From positions 1 through 21,364 of IMG/VR virus record IMGVR_UViG_3300046318_000097: a stretch of DNA of 21,364 bases; one strand, written 5' to 3'. This document shows, piece by piece, positions 13,505 through 20,397 of the stretch. Under the pieces are notes generated by a model, which worked only from the letters and a program-made list of their open reading frames with translations, did not search any database and was not told the DNA's origin. Each line of letters opens with the position of its first letter. The stretch's first letter is position 1. This DNA is from a virus. The position numbers were made by a program, and so were the translations under genes.

Positions 13505-13973
13505 GCTTGAAGTCATCATCAAGCGCCGCGCTGCGGTGCTCTTGATTGTCTTAGCCGCGCTGGTAGCCGTTAATAGCTTTTTCAAAGACAGCAACTCCGG
13601 CCGCATCATGAAGGACATCATCGCTGCCAACAACCAGTGGGCGTGGTATCAAGCCAAGAACGTTCGCGCGGCAATCTACAAAACCACCGCTGACTTAGTC
13701 GCCGACAAGAAACTGTCCCAGTTGTACCATGCAGAAGCGCAGCGCATGAATGACGACATGGACAGCATCCGCGCTAAGGCGCAGGCCCTGGAGTTGGAGC
13801 AGAAGTTGCTTAGCACCAAAGCTCCGTACTACACCTACTCGGCCATGCTCATGCAGCTTGGTCTGGTCTTGTCCACCGCAGCTATTCTTGCGGTGTCTAT
13901 GCCCTTGTTCTACTCTGCCGTGGCCGTTGGCTCGTTTGGTGTCGGACTGTTTATTGTTGCTTTAGGAGTTTGA
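13470..13973 (+). CDS. DUF4337-like membrane protein
   Basis: The 167-residue product has a basic N terminus, a transmembrane helix at ~21-37 (AAVLLIVLAALVAVNSFF), and a helical domain with NNQWAWYQAKNVRAAIYKTT (~54-73) and a coiled segment (EAQRMNDDMDSIRAKAQALE). Two more helices follow at ~124-141 and ~145-165. The NxQWAWYQAK signature plus this topology matches what I know of DUF4337 (bacterial membrane proteins of unknown function). It could have been recruited from a host. ATG 13470 has AAGGAC at 13457-13462, and its start lies within the previous gene. A lysis-timing role is possible from context only. Confidence 0.65.
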   Translation: MTAEKKTLTRSELEVIIKRRAAVLLIVLAALVAVNSFFKDSNSGRIMKDIIAANNQWAWYQAKNVRAAIYKTTADLVADKKLSQLYHAEAQRMNDDMDSIRAKAQALELEQKLLSTKAPYYTYSAMLMQLGLVLSTAAILAVSMPLFYSAVAVGSFGVGLFIVALGV

Positions 13974-13974
13974 T

Positions 13975-14451
13975 ATGTTGCCAGTCGTTATGTCTATTGT
14001 GTCTGGCTTGATCGCCAACAACATGCCCAAGGTGGCGGATGCCGTCATCGAGAAGGGCGTCGATTATGTGCAGGAGAAGATGGGCATCACCCTCAAGCCT
14101 GAGCACGAAGCCACCAAAGAGGATTACGAGAAGTGGAACGCAGAGGCAGCCAAGCACGATGAGTTCATGGCTGAGCTCGACGAGAAGTCTCGCCAGCGCG
14201 CCACGGACATGCAGTTGAAAGCCATGGAGTCGGATGACCCGTTCGTGCGTCGCTTCCTGTATTACTTCATCGGCCTGTGGTCTACCTTCTCGGTGATCTT
14301 CATCCCTTGCTTGATCTGGGTGCCCATCCCTGAAAACAACACACGCTTCGCTGACACCATCCTCGGCTACGTGTTGGGTACGGTCATCACCGGCATGTTC
14401 GCTTTCTTGCTTGGTTCTAGCCAAGGCTCACGCAACAAGGACAAGAAATGA
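13975..14451 (+). CDS. Putative holin (3TM/GTA-holin-like)
   Basis: The 158-residue product has an N-terminal hydrophobic segment (LPVVMSIVSGLIANN), an amphipathic charged domain (KHDEFMAELDEKSRQRATDM), and two transmembrane helices at ~94-115 (FLYYFIGLWSTFSVIFIPCL) and ~127-147 (ILGYVLGTVITGMFAFLLG), then a basic tail. The layout resembles the holin family of gene-transfer agents and phages with 3 membrane segments. TAGGAG at 13963-13968 supports ATG 13975. It is joined to the GH19 endolysin by an ATGA overlap (14448-14451), the strongest argument that it controls endolysin release. Confidence 0.65.
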   Translation: MLPVVMSIVSGLIANNMPKVADAVIEKGVDYVQEKMGITLKPEHEATKEDYEKWNAEAAKHDEFMAELDEKSRQRATDMQLKAMESDDPFVRRFLYYFIGLWSTFSVIFIPCLIWVPIPENNTRFADTILGYVLGTVITGMFAFLLGSSQGSRNKDKK

Positions 14452-15107
14452 TTCCAACCAGAGAAATGCTGGCGGCCGTCAAGGTCAAAGACCCTGATAA
14501 GTGGTTGCCGCACATCATCAAGACATGCGCTGAGTTCAACATTGATACCAGGGAACGCATCGCCGCGTTCCTGGCGCAGACTGCCCACGAGTCGGCCGGC
14601 TACACCATGCTGGAGGAGAACCTCAATTACTCCGACGTGACCATGGCTGCTGTGTGGCCTGCTCGCTTCGCGGTGAAGGGTCCCGACGGTAAGTACAAGT
14701 TGGACGAGAAGGGGAAGAAAGTCCCCAACGCCTTTGCCAAGGCACTGCACCGCAAGCCAGAAGCTATCGCCAACGCCGTGTACTCGAACCGTATGGGCAA
14801 CGGCACCATTGAGTCCGGCGAGGGGTGGGCACACCGTGGCATGGGTTTGAAGCAACTCACCGGCAAAGACAACCACAAACGCTGCGGCGACTACCTTGGT
14901 GTTGATCTGGTGGCTCACCCAGAGCTGCTGCTTGAGCCTGAGTATGCGGCTCGTTCCGCCGGTTGGTTTTGGAAGACAAACAAACTCAACAGTTTTGCTG
15001 ATGCCAGCGACATCAAAGGCATGACGCAGGTAATCAATGGTGGCTTGATCGGCTTGCCTCAGCGCCAAGCGCTATATGATGCCTGCACTGGACAGTGCCG
15101 AGCCTAA
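14448..15107 (+). CDS. Endolysin, glycoside hydrolase family 19 (chitinase-like lysozyme)
   Basis: The 219-residue protein matches GH19 lysozymes, which cut the peptidoglycan glycan chain at lysis. The catalytic Glu is likely E48 in AFLAQTAHESAGYTMLEENL; E57 or E58 are nearby acidic candidates. The substrate-cleft signature RGMGLKQLTGKDNHKRCGDY spans 130-149, and VINGGLIGL (195-203) is the conserved C-terminal Asn-Gly segment. There is no cleavable signal peptide, so it needs a holin. The length is normal for a single-domain GH19 endolysin with no separate cell-wall-binding domain. Start and stop are tightly joined to the holin-like gene. It probably acts in the periplasm of a Gram-negative host. 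Confidence 0.85.
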   Translation: MIPTREMLAAVKVKDPDKWLPHIIKTCAEFNIDTRERIAAFLAQTAHESAGYTMLEENLNYSDVTMAAVWPARFAVKGPDGKYKLDEKGKKVPNAFAKALHRKPEAIANAVYSNRMGNGTIESGEGWAHRGMGLKQLTGKDNHKRCGDYLGVDLVAHPELLLEPEYAARSAGWFWKTNKLNSFADASDIKGMTQVINGGLIGLPQRQALYDACTGQCRA

Positions 15108-15123
15108 GTGAGAAAATCAGACC

Positions 15124-17070
15124 ATGCCTTTACAGAAACTCCAATTCCGCCCCGGTGTCAACCGTGAAGGCACGACCCTAGCAAACGAGGGCGGCTGGTT
15201 CGAGTGCGACAAGATTCGCTTCCGTTCCGGTTACCCTGAGAAGTTGGGCGGCTGGATTAAAGACACTGGCATCGCTGAATCCACCCTGCAACCCCCCGCT
15301 GGCTCGTACTGGGGTGTGGCCCGTTCGATGTGGAATTGGGAGTCTCTGGCCGGTAACAACTATTTGGGTCTTGGCACCAACCTGAAATACTACATCCAGA
15401 ACGGCCCTGATGGTCTGTTCTATGACATCACACCCCTTCGCGATACTGCGACAGGTGTAACAAATGCGTTCACTGTAACCAACGGTTCTGCTGTAGTGAC
15501 TGTTACGGATACAGCACATGGTGCACAAACGGGTGACTTTGTGACCGTTACCTATGTCGGCGGTGCGATCGGCGGTATGCCCGCGGCTGCCATCAACGGG
15601 GAACACCAGATCACGTATATCAGTTCCAACCAATACAGCTTCGTGGCCTCATCTGTAGCCACAGGCAACGCTGGGCCAACGGGAACTGCGGATTTTGCCT
15701 ACCAAATTACAACTGGCTCAGCCACATACACCATTGCTAACGGCTGGGGTGCAGGCGGCTGGGGTGGCTCGAACACGGGTGGCGCATCCACGGGTTGGGG
15801 TGAGGCTGCATCTACTGGCGGTATTGGCCAGCAGCTTCGTTTGTGGAGCCAGTCTAACTACGGTGAAGACTTGATCTTCAACCCTCGTGGTGGCGGTATC
15901 TATTACTGGTCCGTTAACGCAAACCCAAACATCTTTGACCGTGGCGCTCAGATCACACCGTCAACCACAAGCGACCCAACGTGCCCGACGATTGCCAACT
16001 TGGTCATGGTGTCAGATTCTTCTCGCTTCGTGATTGCCATGGGCACAAACGACCCGTCTGGTACGTTGTTCCCTACTACACAAGACCCGTTGCTGATTCG
16101 TTGGTCTCAGCAAGAAGACTACCAGATGTGGACCCCTGCGGCCACAAACCAAGCAGGTGACTACCGCCTGAGCCGAGGCTCTGAGATCGTTGCTGCGCAG
16201 CAGACACGACAAGAAATTTTGATCTGGACAGATGCTGCTATCTACTCTATGCAGTACCTTGGCCCACCCTATGTGTGGGGCTTCCAGATCATGGGCGACA
16301 ACATCTCCATCGCCGGGCCAAACGTGGTCTCGGTGGCGAACAACGTCACCTATTGGATGGGTACCGACAAGTTCTACATGTACTCTGGTCGTGTTGAAAC
16401 GCTGCCATGCTCCTTGCGTCAGTACGTTTTCCAGAACATCAACATGGAGCAGTCGTACCAATTCTTCTCCGGCACGAACGAAGGCTACAACGAGATTTGG
16501 TGGTTCTACTGCTCGGCCAACAGCCTTGTGGTGGACCGCTACGTGGTGTTCAACCACCTCGAACGTACTTGGTACTACGGCACTATGGAGCGCACTGCTT
16601 GGTTGGACAGCCCGTTGCGTGATGTCCCTATGGGTGCTGGCTACAACGGTCAACTGCTGTACCACGAGACCGGAAATGATGATGGCACAACAACCCCCGC
16701 ATCGCCGATCGTGTCTTTCTGTCAGTCTTCGGACTTCGACATTGGTGATGGCCACAACTTCGGCTTGGTGTCTCGCATCATCCCTGACGTGACATTCGAC
16801 GGCTCCGATGTGATGGACCCAACGGTTGTGTTCACTGTGCGCCCACGCCAAAACCCAGGTGCAAATTACGGCCGTTCAGATAGTCCTGACGTTGTCAGCG
16901 CCAACAACTACATTGGTCAGCGCACGTACAACGTGCAGCAGTTCACCCAATACGTCTATGTCCGCGTGCGTGGTCGCCAGATGGCGTTTCGTGTGGGTTC
17001 TAACGAGTTGGGTGTGGCATGGCAGCTTGGCGCTCCTCGCCTTGATGTGCGTCCCGATGGTCGGAGATAA
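15124..17070 (+). CDS. Large tail structural protein, nozzle-like (P22 gp10 / T7 gp12-type)
   Basis: The 648-residue product starts MPLQKLQFRPGVNREGTTLA and NEGGWFECDKIRFRSGYPEK, an N-terminal signature of large tail-hub or nozzle proteins in podovirus-like genomes. Residues ~113-190 look like an inserted Ig-like beta domain (VVTVTDTAHGAQTGDFVTV). A Gly/Trp-rich loop follows (GWGAGGWGGSNTGG, ~205-230). The rest has repeated beta blades (LRLWSQSNYGEDLIFNPRGG, TNQAGDYRLSRGSEIVAAQQ, VYVRVRGRQMAFRVGSNELG), as in a beta-propeller. By family analogy it would form the tail nozzle that closes the DNA channel. Ribosome site before ATG 15124 is weak. Confidence 0.65.
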   Translation: MPLQKLQFRPGVNREGTTLANEGGWFECDKIRFRSGYPEKLGGWIKDTGIAESTLQPPAGSYWGVARSMWNWESLAGNNYLGLGTNLKYYIQNGPDGLFYDITPLRDTATGVTNAFTVTNGSAVVTVTDTAHGAQTGDFVTVTYVGGAIGGMPAAAINGEHQITYISSNQYSFVASSVATGNAGPTGTADFAYQITTGSATYTIANGWGAGGWGGSNTGGASTGWGEAASTGGIGQQLRLWSQSNYGEDLIFNPRGGGIYYWSVNANPNIFDRGAQITPSTTSDPTCPTIANLVMVSDSSRFVIAMGTNDPSGTLFPTTQDPLLIRWSQQEDYQMWTPAATNQAGDYRLSRGSEIVAAQQTRQEILIWTDAAIYSMQYLGPPYVWGFQIMGDNISIAGPNVVSVANNVTYWMGTDKFYMYSGRVETLPCSLRQYVFQNINMEQSYQFFSGTNEGYNEIWWFYCSANSLVVDRYVVFNHLERTWYYGTMERTAWLDSPLRDVPMGAGYNGQLLYHETGNDDGTTTPASPIVSFCQSSDFDIGDGHNFGLVSRIIPDVTFDGSDVMDPTVVFTVRPRQNPGANYGRSDSPDVVSANNYIGQRTYNVQQFTQYVYVRVRGRQMAFRVGSNELGVAWQLGAPRLDVRPDGRR

Positions 17071-17072
17071 AT

Positions 17073-17399
17073 ATGTCACTGAAGAACGTAGTAGCACCAC
17101 GATTACCTGCTGCGCCTGTCGAGTACAGCCAGCAGTTCATGGACCAGCTCACAAGTATTTTGCGTTTGTACTTCACTCAGCTGGATAACGCATCTCCAAT
17201 GACGGCTGCATCACAGGGCGTAGGTACTGACACCGTTATTTCTGGGCTGACGTTTGCTGCACCAGACCCTACCGACCGTCGTCTTTTCAAGATTAGCTTG
17301 CCGACAGATGCAGACTTTGCAAACCTGCGTTCGGGCGACGTGTACTACGACACTTCTGGTGGCGCAGCCACTAGCTATCCTCTCCGCATCAAGGCATAA
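17073..17399 (+). CDS. Small conserved virion protein
   Basis: The 108-residue product starts MSLKNVVAPRLPAAPVEYSQ followed by QFMDQLTSILRLYFTQLDNA, a signature I know from small proteins located next to the nozzle-like gene in related phages. The C-terminal part is beta-type (YYDTSGGAATSYPLRIKA). ATG 17073 lies two bases after the preceding stop, with GGAG inside the end of that gene (17064-17067), so translation is coupled. It is a likely tail or tail-tip component; function unknown. Confidence 0.65.
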   Translation: MSLKNVVAPRLPAAPVEYSQQFMDQLTSILRLYFTQLDNASPMTAASQGVGTDTVISGLTFAAPDPTDRRLFKISLPTDADFANLRSGDVYYDTSGGAATSYPLRIKA

Positions 17400-17400
17400 T

Positions 17401-17433
17401 ATGTCCAACCCCCAATTTACGAGGCACCTATGA
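17401..17433 (+). CDS. Ten-codon mini-ORF coupled to the next gene (candidate leader)
   Basis: ATG 17401 to TGA 17431-17433 encodes MSNPQFTRHL. AAGG at 17391-17394 gives a plausible ribosome site with 6-base spacing. The stop overlaps the start of the next gene as ATGA at 17430-17433, so ribosomes ending here could reinitiate. It may be chance, but the arrangement is that of a coupling leader. Confidence 0.3.
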   Translation: MSNPQFTRHL

Positions 17434-18827
17434 GCCTGCAACACGCTGCACAACACCTTGCATCAAAAGGCCGAGGCCCTGACCGCACCCTAGTTCACAT
17501 GGCGCCTCGTGAGGTGGCCGGTCTTCAAGCCTTGGCTAAAGCCCATGGTGGCTCATTGACGATCAACCCCGAGACAGGTCTGGCCGAAGCCGGCTTTCTC
17601 TCCAACATCTTGCCAACGCTGATTGGTGTGGGTTTGACTGCTGCCACCGGTGGCGCAGCCGCCCCTTGGATGATCGGTGCTGGCGTTGGCGGTCTTCAAG
17701 CAATGCGTACCGGCAGCCTCAAAGAAGGTCTCTTGGCCGGCATGGGTGCGTACGGTGGGGCTGGTTTGGCTAGTGGTTTCACATCCCTCGGCGCTCAGGC
17801 GGGAACCGATGCTGCGGCAACAGAAGCCGCGGCCGCCGGCGAAGCAGCTGCCACATCCGCAGGGGAGCAAGCGACCCAGCAAGCCGCGCAGCAACAGGCT
17901 CAACAGCAAGCCATGGCACAGGCCGGCACTCAATCAGCCGCAGAGTCAGCGCGTCTGGCCGCTACCGCACCCCCAACACTTAGTCCAGACATCATGGCGC
18001 AGTCGGCGCGTGAGTACGCTGCCGATACGGCAGGTACCGCAGCATCCCCGTTCAGTGCTGCTACACAGCAAACCATGGCTAACCCAATGCAAGCTGGTTT
18101 GCAGGCGGCTGCCAATAACCCAAGTGCCTACGTAAATCAAATGGGTGGTGGAGCAAGTTTGGCCAAGACGGGGTTGACAGCTCTTTCACCAGCAATCGCC
18201 GGCGCGATGACCCCTCAGATGGCAATGCCTGGCGAAGAAAAGTACACCGGCCCGTTGAGTCGTTACAGCATGTCTGAGGACTACAAACCTTACGACCAGC
18301 AGCAACCCAACCCGTACTACCAAGCGCAGTACCGGAACTACCAGTACGCCGGCGGCGGCCCCATCGAGCAGATGTCGAACGCAAATGCGGTCGGCGCAAA
18401 CACAGGTTTCCCCGGCGCTGATGTACGCCAGGGTGCGTATGCTACACCATACCAAACACCTATGAGCCAAAACGTGGTTCAGGGCACAGCCGACACCGGT
18501 GTGAATAGTATGACTGGCGAAATGAACTTTGCTGGCGGTGGTGGCGTCTCTGATCTAGGCGGCTACTCCGATGGTGGTCGTATGCTTAAGGGCCCTGGTG
18601 ATGGCATGTCAGATTCAATCCCCGCTCAAATTGGCGGCAAGCAGCCAGCTCGTTTGGCTGACGGTGAGTTTGTGATGCCCGCAGACGTGGTGTCTCATTT
18701 AGGTAACGGCTCAACAGAAGCAGGCGCACGCCAGCTGTACAAGATGATGGACCGTATTCGCTCGGCCCGTACTGGCAAGAAAAAGCAAGCGCCCGAAGTA
18801 AATCCTAGGAAGGTCATGGTCGCATGA
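17430..18827 (+). CDS. Probable internal virion / ejection protein (Ala/Gln-rich)
   Basis: The 465-residue product has an N-terminal signature LVHMAPREVAGLQALAKAHG and SLTINPETGLAEAGFLSN (22-59) known from large phage virion proteins. A Gly/Ala-rich hydrophobic region at ~56-117 (LPTLIGVGLTAATGGAAAPW) could insert into membranes. A Gln/Ala-rich helical stretch follows (ATQQAAQQQAQQQAMAQAG). The C-terminal third carries YAGGGPIEQM, FAGGGGVSDLGGYSDGGRML and the conserved block GKQPARLADGEFVMPADVVS, LGNGSTEAGARQLYKMMDRI. Size, composition and position after the nozzle gene fit a protein stored in the head and ejected with DNA. ATG 17430 has GAGG at 17421-17424. A tape-measure-like role is less likely. 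Confidence 0.6.
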   Translation: MSLQHAAQHLASKGRGPDRTLVHMAPREVAGLQALAKAHGGSLTINPETGLAEAGFLSNILPTLIGVGLTAATGGAAAPWMIGAGVGGLQAMRTGSLKEGLLAGMGAYGGAGLASGFTSLGAQAGTDAAATEAAAAGEAAATSAGEQATQQAAQQQAQQQAMAQAGTQSAAESARLAATAPPTLSPDIMAQSAREYAADTAGTAASPFSAATQQTMANPMQAGLQAAANNPSAYVNQMGGGASLAKTGLTALSPAIAGAMTPQMAMPGEEKYTGPLSRYSMSEDYKPYDQQQPNPYYQAQYRNYQYAGGGPIEQMSNANAVGANTGFPGADVRQGAYATPYQTPMSQNVVQGTADTGVNSMTGEMNFAGGGGVSDLGGYSDGGRMLKGPGDGMSDSIPAQIGGKQPARLADGEFVMPADVVSHLGNGSTEAGARQLYKMMDRIRSARTGKKKQAPEVNPRKVMVA

Positions 18828-19285
18828 ACTACACCATCACGCTAGAAAAGTTCACGGAAAACTACAGGGAGCTTGAGCCCCTGTATCGTCAGCACTACGC
18901 TGAGATGACTGAACGCCTAGCTGGTGAGGGTGTGTTCTACAGCCCGTACAACCCCCGTTTGGACAAGTACGGAGAAGCGTGCCAGGGTGGTTGGCTTTTG
19001 AATTTTGTCGTGCGCCATGAGGGCGTCGCGGTCGGTTACAGCAATGTGTACTTGACCAACGACATGCACAACAACGACTTGATTTGTCAAGAAGACACGG
19101 TGTTCGTCCTAAAAGAGCACCGCAACGGAATCGGCAAGAAGCTGGTTCAGTGTGTAGTTGAAGAGCTGCGCTCACGTGATGTGAAGCGGCTTATGGTGTC
19201 GGCAATGACCGACTTACGTGTGGCTAAACTCTGGAAGCGAATGGGCTTCAAAGAGATGGCGACGCAAATGATTTACGAATTTTGA
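18824..19285 (+). CDS. GNAT-family N-acetyltransferase
   Basis: The 153-residue protein has the GNAT fold pattern. Motif A includes a beta strand TVFVLKEHR (92-100) and the acetyl-CoA pyrophosphate loop RNGIGKKL (100-107), with a following helix VQCVVEELRSR and motif B near LMVSAMTDLRVAKLWKRMGF (123-142). Known members move an acetyl group from acetyl-CoA to an amine; the acceptor cannot be read from sequence. It overlaps the preceding gene by ATGA and lies between two virion-protein genes. It may acetylate a virion or small basic phage protein, or act on a host target after injection; both are inferences. Confidence 0.8.
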   Translation: MNYTITLEKFTENYRELEPLYRQHYAEMTERLAGEGVFYSPYNPRLDKYGEACQGGWLLNFVVRHEGVAVGYSNVYLTNDMHNNDLICQEDTVFVLKEHRNGIGKKLVQCVVEELRSRDVKRLMVSAMTDLRVAKLWKRMGFKEMATQMIYEF

Positions 19286-19293
19286 GGTGACCT

Positions 19294-20388
19294 ATGTGCG
19301 GTTCTAGCGCTCCATCCGGACCATCAACGTCGACAACACAAACGTCGAACATCCCCGAATACGCACGTCCGTACGTAGAGACGATGCTGGGTGCGACCCA
19401 GAAACAGTTGTTCGACACCAAACAAAACGTGGACCCAACAACCGGCCAGACCTCGACAGAGATCACCGGCATGAAAGGCTACACGCCCTACAGCACGGAT
19501 ATGAACCAGTACTTTGCTGGGGCCAGCCCTATGCAGGAGCAGTCATACCGCGGTGCGGCAAATCTGGGTCCAGCACAGCAGACCATGGATGCGTCCAACA
19601 TCGCCACGCAGGCAGGCATTGGCGCCTTGAACACAAGCTACAACCCGATGATGGCTGGCTCACAGGACTTCGGCAACCGTGCGGCCGCTCAATACATGAG
19701 CCCATACGCCATGCAGGCGCTGCAACCGCAGCTCCAAGAGCAAGCACGTGCATCGCAGATTCAAGGTCAGCAACAAGCGGCAGAAGCCGTGGGTCGTGGC
19801 GCGTTCGGCGGAAGCCGTGACGCTCTCATGCGCGCGGAGCGCGAGCGCAACCTGGGCATCCAGCAAGGCAACACAATCAGCACCGGATTGAACACGGCGT
19901 ACAACAACGCCATGCAGCAGTTCAACCAAGACCAAGCGCGTGCAATGCAGGCGCAGCAGGCCAACATCGGCCAGCAACAGTTCGGTGCCAACCTCGGCAT
20001 CCAAGGTCTTCAAGCCGCCAACCAAGCTGCGGGCACTTTGGGTACCTTGGGTCAGAATCAGTTCGGCCAAGAGCAAGCCGCCATCGGTTTGCAGAACCAG
20101 CTCGGCACACAGCAACAAACGCTGGAGCAGAACAAGATCAACCAAGCCATCCAGAACTATGCGACTGGCCAGCAGTGGGGCATGCAGCAGCTCTCCAACA
20201 TGAACGCCATGTTGCGCGGCTTGCCTTTGCAGACCACATCGACTCAGACATACCAAGCGGCGCCTTCAACTGCGTCTCAGCTGGCTGGTCTGGGTACTGC
20301 TGCCTACGGCGTAAGCAAGATGGCCGGTGGTGGTTCCGTTGGTGCTCCGTCTGGCCTGGCCGACTTGGCAATCTACAACATGGGTTAA
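19294..20388 (+). CDS. Probable internal virion / ejection protein (Gln-rich coiled coil)
   Basis: The 364-residue product starts MCGSSAPSGPSTSTTQTSNI and PEYARPYVE, a recurring phage N terminus (MCG plus Ser/Thr-rich tail). Its centre holds QGQQQAAEAVGRGAFGGSRD followed by ALMRAERERNLGIQQ, which I associate with internal virion proteins. Long Gln/Ala/Asn-rich helices follow (AMQQFNQDQARAMQAQQANI, QFGQEQAAIGLQNQLGTQQQ). The end carries MAGGGSVGAPSGLADLAIYN. There is no signal peptide. GAGGTGA at 19284-19290 precedes ATG 19294. Like its neighbours it probably enters the cell with DNA and lines a trans-envelope channel; this is inferred. Confidence 0.6.
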   Translation: MCGSSAPSGPSTSTTQTSNIPEYARPYVETMLGATQKQLFDTKQNVDPTTGQTSTEITGMKGYTPYSTDMNQYFAGASPMQEQSYRGAANLGPAQQTMDASNIATQAGIGALNTSYNPMMAGSQDFGNRAAAQYMSPYAMQALQPQLQEQARASQIQGQQQAAEAVGRGAFGGSRDALMRAERERNLGIQQGNTISTGLNTAYNNAMQQFNQDQARAMQAQQANIGQQQFGANLGIQGLQAANQAAGTLGTLGQNQFGQEQAAIGLQNQLGTQQQTLEQNKINQAIQNYATGQQWGMQQLSNMNAMLRGLPLQTTSTQTYQAAPSTASQLAGLGTAAYGVSKMAGGGSVGAPSGLADLAIYNMG

Positions 20389-20397
20389 GGAAGCGAC

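Noticed and set aside
16012-16851. Reverse-strand frame of 279 codons inside the nozzle-like gene
   Set aside because: It is antisense to a clearly coding gene, is rich in His/Arg/Val, lacks a convincing ribosome site, and matches no family pattern.
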